A DNA stretch of 64,000 nucleotides, from NCBI GenBank assembly GCA_963717955.1, contig CAVQXR010000001.1, positions 1,302,001-1,366,000 on the forward strand, written 5' to 3'. The DNA comes from CAVQXR01 sp963717955 (GTDB taxonomy: Bacteria; Actinomycetota; Thermoleophilia; Gaiellales; Gaiellaceae). A model generated the notes under the pieces. It worked only from the letters and a program-made list of their open reading frames with translations, was not told the origin of the DNA and did not search any database. A program made the translations under genes and the position numbers. Each line of letters starts with the position of its first letter. Position 1 is the stretch's first letter. Positions 1-9,970 of this stretch are shown here, piece after piece.

Positions 1-324
1 CTGGTAGTTCGAGAAGTTGAGCGGTTTCTTGTGCCGCGCGATGTGGAGGATGTCGCGGTACCCCTCGGTCGTGATCATCCCGACGCGCGCCCCGTTGTGC
101 TCGATCACGATGTTCGTCGCGATCGTGGTGCCGTGGAAGACCTGGTCGAGCGCGGCCGGGCTCTCGCCGGCTCCCTCGGTCACCTCCCGGATGCCCCGGA
201 TCGTCCCCTGGGACGGATCCTCGGGTGTCGTCGGCAGCTTGTGGACATGGATGACGCCGGTCTCGTCGTCGACGTAGATGAGGTCCGTGAACGTGCCGCC
301 CACGTCGACGCCAACTCGTTTCAT
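1..324 (-). CDS. Hydantoinase A/5-oxoprolinase-family protein, N-terminal fragment (runs off window)
   Basis: Reading the minus strand from the ATG at 324 gives 108 open codons up to the window edge, so only the N-terminus is seen. It starts MKRVGVDVGGTFTDL, the glycine-rich phosphate loop of the HyuA/oxoprolinase ATPase-like fold, and continues with HGTTIATN and DILHIARHKKP. All three segments recur in the complete HyuAB protein at 49428-53288, so it is a paralogue. Members of the family couple ATP hydrolysis to opening of hydantoin, oxoproline or similar rings. The gene starts 11 bases after the stop of the MDR dehydrogenase and is probably co-transcribed with it from the divergent promoter near 1430. 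The substrate cannot be told from this fragment; acetone- or acetophenone-carboxylase-type subunits belong to the same superfamily. Confidence 0.85.
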   Translation of the reverse strand, partial: MKRVGVDVGGTFTDLIYVDDETGVIHVHKLPTTPEDPSQGTIRGIREVTEGAGESPAALDQVFHGTTIATNIVIEHNGARVGMITTEGYRDILHIARHKKPLNFSNYQ

Positions 325-335
325 GCCGTCTCTCC

Positions 336-1366
336 TTACGGGGTGAGCAGGAGCTTCCCGAAGTGCTCGCGCCGCTCCATCGTGTCCATCGCCTCCGCGG
401 CGTCCTCGAGCGGGAAGGACTTGTGGACGAGGGGCTTGATCCGGCCGTGCGCGGCGAGCTCGAAGCACTTCTCGACCTCGGTCTTCGTGTAGACGAACGA
501 GCCGATGACGCTCTTCTGCGCGCGGAAGAACGGGATGATGTCGAACGGGACGACCTCGCCGGAGTGCCCGCCGCAGATCACGAGCCGTCCGTCCTTCGTG
601 AGCGCGTCGAGCCCCTTCTGGAAGAGCTCGCCGCCCACGTGCTCGTAGACGACGTCGACGCCCTTGCCGTCGGTGACCTCCATGACGCGCTCGACGACGT
701 TCTCGGTCTTGTGGTCGATGCCGACGTCCATCCCGAGCTCGCGAGCCCGGTCGAGCTTCTCGTGCGAGGAGGCGTTGCCGATCACGAACGCGCCCGCCTG
801 CTTCGCGAGCTGGACGGCAGCCGACCCGATCCCGGAGCCGACCGAGTTGATCATCACGGACTCGCCGGCGCGCAGGCCCGCCCGAGTGAAGAGCATGTGC
901 CACGACGTGGCGAAGGCGACCTGGAGCGCCGCCGCGTCCTCGTTCGAGACGTCGTCCGGGATCCTGACGAGCTGTCTCGCACCGCAGGTCAGCTTCTCCG
1001 CGTATCCGCCCCCGGTCGTGAAGCTGATGAACCCGGCGGCCAGGCACAGCGACTCCCGGCCCGTCCGGCAGTACACGCAGTCGCCGCACGGAGCCATGAT
1101 GTAGGGGTTGACGCGGTCGCCGGCCGCGAAGCCGTCGACGCCCTCGCCGACCGCCTCGATCTCGCCCGCGACCTCGACGCCGAGCGTGTGCGGGAGGTTG
1201 ATCGGGAAGCGGGAGATACCCTCGCGGACGTCGACGTCGAGATGGTTGAGGGCACTCGCCCGGATGCGGATCGAGACCTGGCCCGGGCCTGGGGATCGGG
1301 TCGTCCATCTCGTCCAGCCGGAGAACGTCCGAGTCCGCCGAACTCGTGGAACCGAACAGCTTTCAC
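336..1366 (-). CDS. Zinc-containing medium-chain (MDR) alcohol dehydrogenase/quinone oxidoreductase, two frameshifts
   Basis: Starts at GTG 1366 (MKAVRFHEFGGL) and ends at 336. Two frame changes, near 1333 and 1290, each look like one extra base. Removing both makes the 1031-base span exactly 343 codons. The repaired protein has the GroES-like domain, with a CGDCVYCRTGRESLC stretch matching the four-cysteine structural zinc lobe of zinc alcohol dehydrogenases. A Rossmann domain with the NSVGSGIGSAAVQLAKQAG nucleotide loop follows. The family oxidises alcohols or reduces aldehydes, ketones and enones with NAD(P)H. It heads a minus-strand operon with the hyuA-like gene and diverges from the CitE/MaoC operon, so a role in the same carbon or nitrogen source pathway is plausible but unproven. 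Confidence 0.8.
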
Positions 1367-1405
1367 GCCATCGACCTCCGGTGCGAACCTACGGTGGGAG
1401 ACTGT

Positions 1406-1499
1406 GTTTATGTCTGACTTCCGACACCCTGTCAAGCGGCAGGCGAGGCTCGGACGGCCGCACGCGGTTGACAGCCTGCCGAATGTCTGACATATAAAC
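1406..1499. promoter_or_regulatory. Divergent promoter region with repeated elements
   Basis: On the minus strand, TTGACA (complement of 1430-1435) is 17 bases from CATAAA (complement of 1407-1412), directed at the MDR gene. On the plus strand, TTGACA at 1468-1473 is followed by CATATA at 1491-1496 (17-base spacer), which overlaps TATAAA at 1493-1498, directed at the CitE gene starting at 1502. CGGCAGGC (1437-1444) and GCCTGCCG (1474-1481) form an inverted repeat. ATGTCTGAC occurs as a direct repeat at 1410 and 1483, over both -10 regions. The arrangement suggests one regulator controlling both operons; none is encoded next to it. The plus-strand -10 lies almost on the start codon, so a very short leader or leaderless mRNA is implied. 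Confidence 0.6.
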
Positions 1500-1501
1500 G
1501 G

Positions 1502-2358
1502 ATGGCGTTGACGCGCGCCCCGCTCGAAATCTCCGCTCGGTCCTCTTCGCGCCCGGCACCGACGAGCGCAAGCTGACGCGCGCGCTCGAGTCGGACGCCG
1601 ACGCCGTCATCGCCGACCTCGAGGACGCAGTCGCCCCGGGAGAGAAGGATGCAGCCCGGGAGCTGACCTGCCGCCTTCTCGGCCGCGGACGGCGACGGCC
1701 CCCTGCGCGCCGTGCGCGATCAACGGCACCGACACGCGCGCACTTGGACGGCCGACGCTCGCGGCGATCGCGAACCTGGCCCTCGACGCGGTCGTGCTGC
1801 CGAAGGCGACGCCCGACGCCGTCGACGCGCTCGGCTCGGACGGGCCGCCCGTGATCGCGATCGTCGAGACGGCCGCCGGGTTGCGCCTCGCGTACGAGAC
1901 GGCGTGCGCGCCCAGGGTGCCGCGCCTCATGCTGGGCGCCGCCGACCTCTCGGCCGAGCTTCGCCTCGAGCCGCGATCCGACGGCCAGGAGCTGCTCTTC
2001 GCCCGCTCGTCGCTCGTCGTCGACTCCGCGGCAGCGGGCATCCGCCCGCCGTTCGACCAGCGTCTGGCTCAACGTCCGCGACGACGACGGCCTCGAGGAC
2101 GACGTCACGGCTCGCGCGCTCGCTCGGCATCGGCGGCAAGGCCTGTATCCACCCGGCCCAGATCGAGGTCGTCAACCGCGTGTTCGGCGCCGAACGAGGA
2201 GCAGCTCGAGTGGGCCACGCGCGTCGTCGAGGCCTACGAGCGGCGGCTGCAGGACGGCAAGGGCGCCGTCGCGCTCGACGGCGAGATGATCGACCTGCCC
2301 GTCGTCGAGCGGGCCGCAGAGGTTGCTCGGAACAGGACAGGAGGACGACCCCAGATGA
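1502..2358 (+). CDS. CitE/HpcH-family CoA-ester lyase, frameshifted
   Basis: The start is the ATG at 1502 (MALTRAPLE). Across three frames the content reads as one HpcH/HpaI aldolase-citrate lyase family protein. The order is an N-terminal SVLFAPGTDERKL, then IADLEDAVAPGEKDAA (acidic metal-site loop), AIVETAAGLRLAYE (the conserved glutamate strand), and a C-terminal IGGKACIHPAQIEVVNRVF. Repaired length is about 285 residues, normal for CitE-like malyl-, methylmalyl- or citramalyl-CoA lyases. The end is inferred: a TGA at 2356-2358 overlaps the next ATG. Family members cleave 3-hydroxy-3-carboxylate CoA esters to acetyl-CoA or propionyl-CoA plus a 2-oxoacid. The MaoC hydratase next door fits a mesaconyl/itaconyl-CoA-type hydration-cleavage pair. 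The exact substrate is inference. Confidence 0.75.
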
Positions 2359-2893
2359 CGGACTGCCGAGACGGACGCCGCGCCGAAGGTCTGGCGCGGG
2401 CGCTTCTACGAGGACTTCGACGTCGGCGACGTCTACCAGAGCCGACTCGGCCGGACGATCACCGAGACCGACAACATCTGGTTCACGCTGCCTGACGCTG
2501 AACACGAACCAGATGCACTTCAACACGCCCTACACGCGAGGGCACGCCGCTTCGGGCAGCCGCTCGTCAACAGCGCCTTCACGCTCGCGCTCGTCACCGG
2601 CATGACCGTTCCCGACACGAGCGAGAACGCGACGGCGAACCTCTCCTGGACCGACATCAAGCTCCCGAAGCCGGTCTTCGACGGCGACACGCTCTGGGCC
2701 GAGAGCGAGATCCTCGAGCTGCGCGAGTCGAAGTCGAACCCGAACGTCGGCATCGTCTCGATGCGCTGCCGGGGCATCAACCAGCGCCGTGAGGTCGTGA
2801 TCGAGTTCAGGCGCACGTTCATGGTCTACAAGCGAGACGCACCGGAGGTGACCGACATGTTCCCGGCACACCGACGAGGACTGGACGGTCTGA
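2355..2893 (+). CDS. MaoC-family acyl-CoA hydratase/dehydratase, frameshifted
   Basis: Starts at ATG 2355, overlapping the inferred end of the lyase gene, and stops at 2891-2893, one base before the next ATG. Repaired sequence is about 177 residues, a typical single hotdog-fold MaoC protein. VWRGRFYEDFDVGDVYQS opens the domain, TLNTNQMHFN carries the family hydratase segment, and PLVNSAFTLALVTGMTV and GRTITETDN are recognisable. Five extra bases in total restore the frame. MaoC proteins beside CitE lyases hydrate mesaconyl-CoA or itaconyl-CoA to malyl-type CoA esters, which suggests the direction of this operon. The part from 2602 to the stop is nearly clean, so the call does not depend on the repair. 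Confidence 0.75.
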
Positions 2894-2894
2894 C

Positions 2895-4308
2895 ATGGCT
2901 ACTGCAGCTGAACGTTTCACCGAGTGGACCTCGGGGCTGGGCTCCGACGACATCCCGGGCGAGGTGTTCGACGCCGCCAAGCTCCACCTGCTCGACACGC
3001 TCGGCTGCGGGCTGGCGGCGCACGCGCTCGGCGTCGCGACCGAGGGGCGCTCGACGATGGCCGAGCTCGGCGGCGGACGACCAGGCGACCGTCATCGGCC
3101 TCGACCGCGGGCCTGCCCGGCCGCGAACGCGGCGTTCGCGAACGCCATGCTCTGCCACGGGCTCGACTTCGACGACACGCATCCGACTCGGTCGCCACGT
3201 CTCGACGGTCGACGTGCCCGGCGGCGCTCGCCGCGGGCGAGCGCAGGGCGCGACCGGCCGCGAGCGTGCTGACGGCGATCGTCGGCGGGCAACGAGGTCG
3301 TCCGTCGGCGTCGGGATGGCGGCGTCGAGCGCAGTTCCACGCCGCGCGGCTTCCACCCGACCGCGATCTGCGGCAGTCTTCGGCGCGACGACCGCCGCCG
3401 CGCCGGCTCGCGGCCTCGACGCCGAGACGACCGACGCGCGCGCTCGGGATCGTCGGGCTCGATGGCCTCCGGCGTCTTCGCGTACCTCGCCGACGGCACG
3501 TCGACCAAGCCGCTCCACCCGGCGTGGGCAGCACACGGCGCGCACATCGCGCGCGCGCCTCGCCGCGCACGGCGCGGACGGGCCGCACTCGATCGTCGAG
3601 GGCAAGTTCGGCCTCTACCACGCGTACCTCGCGGCCGGCGAGGGCGACGTCGACATCGAGGGCCAGCTCGCCGACCTCGGCGTGCGCTGGGAGACCCCGC
3701 GGATCGCCTACAAGCCCTATCCCGCCTGCCACTTCATGCACGGCTCGCTCGGCGCGACCGCCGACGCCGTCGCCGGGCGCACGTTCGCGCCCGAGGAGAT
3801 CGACGAGGTCGTCGTCACCGTCCCGGCCGCGGGCGTCTCGCTCGTGCTCGAGCCGCAGGAGCAGAAGAAGTCGCCCCGCGGTCGGAGTACGAGGGGAAGT
3901 TCTCGCTGCAGTACTCCGTCGCCTCGATGCTCGTGCGCGGCCACGTCGGCGTCTCCGACTACACGGACGAGGCGATCGCCGACCCGGCCGTGCTCGACCT
4001 CGCGCAGAAGGTCCGCTACGAGACGACGGAGTACCCGACCTACCCGCAGGCGTTCCCGGGCGGCGTCCGCATCCGGCTCGCGGACGGCGAGACGATCGAG
4101 GCCGACTTCCCGTACCAGAAGGGCGGCCCGGAGAACCCGCTGTCGCGCCGACGAGGTGCGGGAGAAGTTCCGCGGCAACGCGTCGCTCGCGCTCGCCCGA
4201 CGGCGGCGCTCGACGCGCTCGAGGAGGCGATCCTCGCGCTCGAGGGCCAGGACGATCTGCGGCCCGGCGCTCGTCGCCGCCTGCCGCGCGCGAGGTCGCC
4301 GGGTATGA
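2895..4308 (+). CDS. MmgE/PrpD-family dehydratase, heavily frameshifted
   Basis: ATG at 2895 (MATAAERFTEWTSGLG), stop TGA 4306-4308 overlapping the ATG of the next gene (ATGA). At least ten frame changes interrupt it, mostly in 3060-3560, but the pieces line up in order. They are FDAAKLHLLDTLGCGLAAH, ANAMLCHGLDFDDTH (the characteristic acid/His segment of the PrpD superfamily), MASGVFAYLADGTSTKPLHP, IAYKPYPACHFMHG and FSLQYSVASMLVRGHVG. Length of about 470 codons is normal. The superfamily contains 2-methylcitrate dehydratase, cis-aconitate decarboxylase and iminodisuccinate epimerase. Together with CitE and MaoC it points to handling of branched C5-C7 carboxylates. Whether it acts on 2-methylcitrate, itaconate or another acid is open. 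Confidence 0.75.
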
Positions 4309-5489
4309 GCGTCGCCGGCCTGACCGACGAGCAGCAGGAGATCGTTGCGCGCGGTCCGCGAGTTCGTCGACCGCGACGTGATGCCGGTCGCGTCCGAGCT
4401 CGAGCACGCCGACGAGTTCCCGGAGGCGCTCGTCGGACGATGCGCGAGATGGGGCTGTTCGGGACGACGATCCCGGAGGAGTACGGCGGTCTCGGCCTCG
4501 CGCTCGACACCTACGCGCTGATCGTCATGGAGCTCTCGCGCGGCTGGGTCACGCTGTCCGGGATCGTGAACGGCCGCTTCATCGCGGCGTACATGATCCG
4601 GATGCACGGCACCGACGAGCAGAGGCCGGCGGCTCCTGCCGCAGCTCGCCTCGGCGAGATCCGCTCGTCGTTCTCGATGACCGAGCCGCACGCCGGCTCG
4701 GACGTCCAGTCGATCCGCACGCGCGCGGTCCGCGACGGCGACGAGTTCGTGATCACCGGCCAGAAGATGTGGGTCACGAACGGCTGGCGCTCGGGGATCG
4801 TGATGCTGCTCGCGAAGACCGATCCCGCCGCGGATCCCGCGCACACCGGCATGACCGGGTTCATCGTCGAGAAGGAGCCCGAGGTCCGAGCCTGCCGGGG
4901 CTGACGATCCCGATGCCCGGCTCGAAGAAGCTCGGCTACAAGGGTGTCGAGTCGACCGAGCTCGTGTTCGACGGCTTCCGCACGCCGGCCGCGAGCGTCC
5001 TCGGCGGCGAGGAGGGCATCGGCCAGGGCTTCAAGTACTTCATGAGCGGCATCGAGGTCGGCCGTGTCAACGTCGCCGCCCGCGGTGCCGGGCTCGCGCA
5101 GGCCGCCCTCGACGACGCGGTCCGCTACGCCCAGGAGCGCGAGGCGTTCGGCAAGCCGATCGGCCACCACCAGGCCGTCCAGCTGATGCTCGCGAAGATG
5201 GCGACCCGCGCCGAGGCCTCCCGGCTGCTCGTGCTCCAGGCCGCCCAGGCGCAAGGCTCGCGGCGAGCGCGCCGACCTCGAGGCCGGGATGGCCAAGTAC
5301 TTCGCCACCGAGGCCGCCCAGGACAACGCGCTCGACTGCATGCGCATCCACGGCGGCTACGGCTACTCGCTCGAGTACCGCCCGAGCGGCTACTACCGCG
5401 ACGCGCCGCTGCTCCTGATCGGCGAGGGCTCGAACGAGATCCAGCAGCTGATCATCGCGCGGCGCCTGCTCGAGAAGCACACGATCTGA
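4305..5489 (+). CDS. Acyl-CoA dehydrogenase, frameshifted
   Basis: Starts at ATG 4305 inside the PrpD stop and ends at 5489; the span of 395 codons is the usual family length. Order of motifs: MGLFGTTIPEEYGGLGLA, SFSMTEPHAGSDVQSIRT (flavin/substrate loop), QKMWVTNGW, FKYFMSGIEVGRVNVAARG, IHGGYGYSLEY, and EGSNEIQQLIIARRLL at the C-terminus, where the glutamate preceding GS is the expected catalytic base. Frame changes near 4350, 4430, 4625, 4890 and 5255 cancel overall. These FAD enzymes oxidise acyl-CoA to enoyl-CoA and pass electrons to ETF. In this operon it would supply the enoyl-CoA for the MaoC step, probably on a branched or dicarboxylic CoA ester. Confidence 0.85.
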
Positions 5490-5507
5490 CGACAGGAGCG
5501 TGAGAAC

Positions 5508-6002
5508 ATGAGCAACTCTGCCAACCGCAAGATTCTGGCCGCGAGCTTCGCGACCCCGGACGCCGGCTCGCGCGCCGTGGGCGTCGTCGGCGGCGGGCTC
5601 CCCGAGAAGCTCGGGAACGGCGCCGTGCTCGTGATCAGGCCGAACGGCGAGGTCAAGTTCGTCGAATCGAAGGACTGGGGCGCGGGCCGCGGCGCGCTCG
5701 TCGGCGGCGTGATCGGGATCCTGGGCGGCCCTCCGGGCATGATCATCGGCGCCGGGATCGGAGCGCTGGCGTCGAAGCTGCGCGATTCGGGCTTCAAGAA
5801 CGACCAGCTCGAGCAGCTCGGGAAGGCGCTCGCCCCCGGCAACTCCGCGATGGTCGTCGAGATCGCCTCCGATGCGGTCGAGAAGGCGAAGGAGCTGATC
5901 CAGCCGTTCTCACCGCTGCAGGTGGTCGTCGAGGACGTGGACGAGAGCGTCGCCGGCCTGTTCGCGGCCGAGGCGGCGCCCGCTCCCGAGCCCGAGGGGT
6001 AG
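5508..6002 (+). CDS. DUF1269-type small protein with a glycine-rich hydrophobic segment
   Basis: 164 residues, intact, with a ribosome-binding site AGGAG nine bases before ATG 5508. The middle segment GALVGGVIGILGGPPGMII followed by GAGIGALASKL is a glycine-zipper-like hydrophobic hairpin. The remainder is charged and soluble-looking, with a C-terminal alanine/proline/glutamate tail. This layout matches DUF1269 proteins, which have no established biochemical role and are often stress-linked. It lies 18 bases downstream of the acyl-CoA dehydrogenase and may be read through from that operon. Base composition is like its neighbours. I cannot assign a function. Confidence 0.65.
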   Translation: MSNSANRKILAASFATPDAGSRAVGVVGGGLPEKLGNGAVLVIRPNGEVKFVESKDWGAGRGALVGGVIGILGGPPGMIIGAGIGALASKLRDSGFKNDQLEQLGKALAPGNSAMVVEIASDAVEKAKELIQPFSPLQVVVEDVDESVAGLFAAEAAPAPEPEG

Positions 6003-6088
6003 GCCGGTACGAGGGCGGCGCGGCGGCCCGACCGGGCCCGCGCATTCCGCCGCGACCCGGCGGCGGGGTATCCTCAGATTCTCCGAGG

Positions 6089-9000
6089 ATGTCCTCCCCT
6101 GCGGTGATCGACGAGACGACGAGCCGGTCCGAGCTCCTGAAGCCGTACGTCCCGCGGCTCCTGATCGACTGGCTGCGCAACACGCCGGAGCGACCGCTGG
6201 CGGTCGGTCGACGGCTCGCTGGCGTTCGTCGACATCTCGGGCTTCACGAAGATGACCGAGCGCCTGGCCAAGAAGGGCAAGGTCGGCGCCGAGGAGCTCA
6301 ACGACATCCTCTCCGTCGTCTTCACCGAGCTGCTGTCGGTCGCCTACGACTACGGTGCGGGCCTCGTCAAGTGGGGCGGCGACGCCGCCCTGCTGTTGTT
6401 CGAGGGGGAGGAGCACGCGGTTCGCGCCGCGCGGGCGTCGCGCGGGCATGCAGCGGACGTTCCGCGCCATCGGCCGCATCAAGACATCTGCCGGGATATC
6501 GACCCTGCGGATGTCGGTCGGCATCCACTCGGGCGAGTTCTACTTCTTCCTCGTCGGCCGTCGGCACCGCGAGATCGTCATCACCGGGCCGGCGGCGACT
6601 CGCACGGTTGACGATGGAGTCCGCCGCCGAGGCCGGGGACGTCCTGCTCAGCCCGGAGACGGCAGCACTCCTCGACCCTGCGAACATCGGCCTCCCGAAG
6701 GAGGACGGGCTCCTGCTCAAGGGCGAGCCGACGGTGCACGTCGACCGGGCACGTCCGGCTCCGGACGTCGCCGGTCTCGACCTGTACACCTGTCTTCCCG
6801 AGTCGATCCGCGACCACGTCCTCGCCGACGCGGAGGACGCCGAGCACCGGCCGATCGCGACCGCGTTCATCGAGTTCAAGGACACGGACGGGATGCTCGA
6901 GCGCGAGGGCCCGGACGCGCTCGCCGAGGCGCTCGACGAGCTGATGGTGGCGGTGCAGGACGAGGTACACGACCACAGGGTCGTCTTCTCGGAGACCGAC
7001 ATCTCCGCCAACGGCGGGAAGATCCTCCTCATCGCCGGGGCGCCTGCGAGCGCCGGCGACGACGAAGAGCGCATGCTCCGCACGGCGCGCGCCGTGATCG
7101 AGCGGGAGTTCCGGCTGCCGATCCGCATCGGCGTCAACTGCGGGCGCGTCTTCACCGGCGACTTCGGTCCTCCCTACCGGCGCACGTACTCCTGCAAGGG
7201 CGACGCCCTGAACACGGCCGCGCGGATCATGGGCAAGGCGCAGCCCGGGCAGGCGCTCGCGACCGAGGAGGTGCTCAGCCGGTCGCGGACGAAGTTCGAG
7301 CTCGCCCCCGTCGGCCCGTTCGTGCTGAAGGGCAAGGCGCTCGCCGGTCGCCGCGTTCGAGATCGGACCGGTCGTCGGTCGTGACACGCACGAGCGTCAC
7401 GAGCTCGCCGCTCGTCGGCCGCGAGCAGGAGATGGCAGCGCTCCTCGAAGCGGTCGCGTCCGTGCCGGCAGGGCGAGGGCCGACTCGTCGAGCTGATCGG
7501 CGAGCCGGGCATCGGCAAGTCCCGGCTCGTCGAGGAGCTGAGAGCCCAGGCCGGCGACATCGCGACTGGTGCGTCGCCGCCTGCGAGCAGTACGAGTCGT
7601 CCACGCCCTACCACCCGTTCAGGAGCGCGTTGCGCAGCCTGCTCGGCCTCCGCGACGACGAGCTGCCGGCCAGGGTCGCGCAGCGTCTGCGGCGACGCGT
7701 CGAGGAGCTCGCCCCCGAGCTCGTGCCGTGGCTTCCGCTGCTCGGCGTGCTCGTCGACGTCGAGCTGCCCGAGACCCCCGAGGTCGCCCGGCTCGAGGAC
7801 CGGTTTCGCCGTACCCGCCTCGAGGAAGCGGCGGGCGAGCTGCTCGTCAGGCTGCTTCCGGAACCGACGCTGCTCGTCTTCGAGGACGTCCACTGGATGG
7901 ACGAGGCATCGGCCGACCTGCTCCTCCACCTCGCGCGCCAGATCGGCAGCCGTCCCTGGCTGCTCATCCCGAGCCGCCGCGACGTGGACACCGGCTTCGT
8001 CGCTCCCGATATCCCCGAGGCGAGCGCGCTGCGGCCGAAGCCGCTCGACACGCAGGCGGCGCTCACGCTGATCGAGTCGGAGACCGAGGAGGAGCCGCTG
8101 TCGCCGCATGTGATGGCGGCTCTCGCCGAGCGTGCCGGCGGCAACCCGCTCTTCCTCGCCGAGCTCGTCTCCGCGGCGCGGTCGATGGGCGTGGACGCGC
8201 TTCCCGACTCCGTCGAGGCGCTGCTCGCCGTCCAGATCGACCGGCTCGAGCCGCGGGACCGGCGAGTGCTTCGCTACGCGGCCGTCCTCGGCACGACCTT
8301 CCCGCAGGACCTGCTTCGCGCGTCGCTCGAGGGCCAGGAGCACGGGCTCGACGAGGGTGTCTGGGACCGGCTGGCGGACTTCGTCCAGCGCGACCGCTCG
8401 GGCATCGCCCGCTTCCGCCACGCGCTCGTCCGCGACGCCGCGTACGAGGGACTGCCGTTCAGGCGCCGGGTCGAGCTCCACGGCCGCGTCGGCGAGACGA
8501 TCGAGCGGCTCGCCGGCCCGGACCCGACCGCGGAGGCCGAGGTCCTGTCGCTCCACTTCTTCAGCGCCCACCAGTACGAGAGGGCGTGGCGCTACTCCCG
8601 GGCCGCGGGTGACGGGGCCCGTGCCGCCTACGCGAACGTCGAGGCGCGCGACTTCTACCGGCGGGCGCTGGCATCGGGCCGCCACGTGCACGGCCTGCCC
8701 CCGGCCGAGCTCGCGGCGGTCGACGAGGCGCTCGGCAACGCCTACGACAACATCGGAGAGAGCAACGAGGCGATCGCCGCCTTCCGCCAGGCGCGGAGCC
8801 GCCTGAAGGGCGATCCGGTCGCGGCCGCGCGACTGCTGCGCAAGGAGGCCGAGATGCTGCTCGAGCTCGGCCGCTACGTCCAGACGCTGCAGCGGGTCTC
8901 ACGCGGCCTGACGCGCGCTCGAGGGGTTCGAGGGCCCCGAGGCCTCCGAGCAGCGGATCCGGCTCGTCATCATCTACGGGTACACCCGCACCCAGCAGGG

Positions 9001-9961
9001 GAAGTACCGGGACGCCGCCCGCTGGTGCGAACGGGCGATGCACGACGCCGAGGAGGCCGGCGACCGGGAGGCGCTCGCGTGGGCGAACATGGTGCGCGAC
9101 GTCGTCGCGATCGAGGGCGGGCTCACCGGGGACGGTGAGTACTGCGAACGGGCGCTCGCGATCTACGAGGAGCTCGGCAACCTGCCCCATCAGGCCTCGG
9201 CGCTCGTCAACCTCGGGATCCATGCGTACTGGGAGGGCCGCTGGCAGGACGCGATCGACCTCTTCGGCCGCGCCCGAACGATCTTCCGCACCATCGGAAG
9301 CTCACTCGGTGACGCCGACTCGACGTTCAACATCGGCGAGATCCTCTCGCAGCAGGGGAGGCTCGCCGAGGCCGAGCAGCACGTGCGCGAGGCCGCGCGG
9401 CTCTGGCGGGCCGCCGGGCATGCCTACGCCGCCGTCGCGACGGCCGAGCTCGGCCGGATCGCGTACCGCGCGGGCCGCTTCCCGGAGGCGATCTCGCTGC
9501 TCGAGCAGGCGCGCGAGGAGTTCGTGAAGATGGGCGCCGACGCGGACGTGCGGGAGACGGACATCAGGATCGCCGAATGCCGGCTGCTCATGGGCGACAG
9601 CGGCACGGCGCTCGAGATCGTCGACGGTGCGCTCCAGGAGGTCGAGCGCAAGGGGGTCGCCGTGGCCGTCCGCATGCCGCGGCTCCTGCGGATCCGGGGC
9701 TGCGCCCTCATTCTCGAGGACGCCTTCGACGAGGCCCACGCCGTGCTCGCCCGGAGCGTCGAGGCGAGCCGCGAGGAGGACGACGCCTACGAGCTCGCGC
9801 TCGCCCTCGAGGGGCTCGCCCATCTCCAGCGGACGGCTGATCCGGACGGTGCCCGCGGGCTCGAGCAGGAGCGACTCGACCTGCTCGCGCGCCTCGGGAT
9901 CGAGGCCGCATCGACGCTGCCCGGCCTGGTGGGCGCCGCCGCTGCGGCGCCCACCGGCTGA
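6089..9961 (+). CDS. Two-domain class III nucleotide cyclase fused to AAA/STAND ATPase and TPR-like repeats, frameshifted
   Basis: The span is 1291 codons with frame changes near 6210, 6435, 6565, 6605, 7350, 7470-7560 and 8925. Cyclase domain 1 (about residues 45-190) has FVDISGFTKM and KWGGDAALLLF, giving both metal-binding aspartates. Its usual asparagine/arginine helix is replaced (GPAATRT then MESAAEAGD). Cyclase domain 2 (about 260-420) has lost both aspartates (FIEFKDTDG; GGKILLIAG) but keeps GDALNTAARI. An ATPase follows with Walker A IGEPGIGKSRLVEEL and Walker B LLVFEDVHWMDEAS, then helical repeats to the end, such as HQASALVNLGIHAYWEGRW. This is the architecture of AcyC-like cyclase/MalT-type ATPase signalling proteins. 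It stands alone, with no operon partner; the convergent neighbour begins nine bases past its stop. Confidence 0.8.
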
Positions 9962-9970
9962 AGCTCCCGT

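Noticed and set aside
2602..4308. A 568-codon frame joining MaoC and PrpD sequence
   Set aside because: It results from inserted bases removing the MaoC stop at 2891-2893. The two families have their own start and stop signals one base apart.
7174..8691. A 505-codon minus-strand frame over the ATPase part of the cyclase gene
   Set aside because: The plus strand carries Walker A and B motifs and a coherent fold; the minus-strand product has no motif and no start signal.
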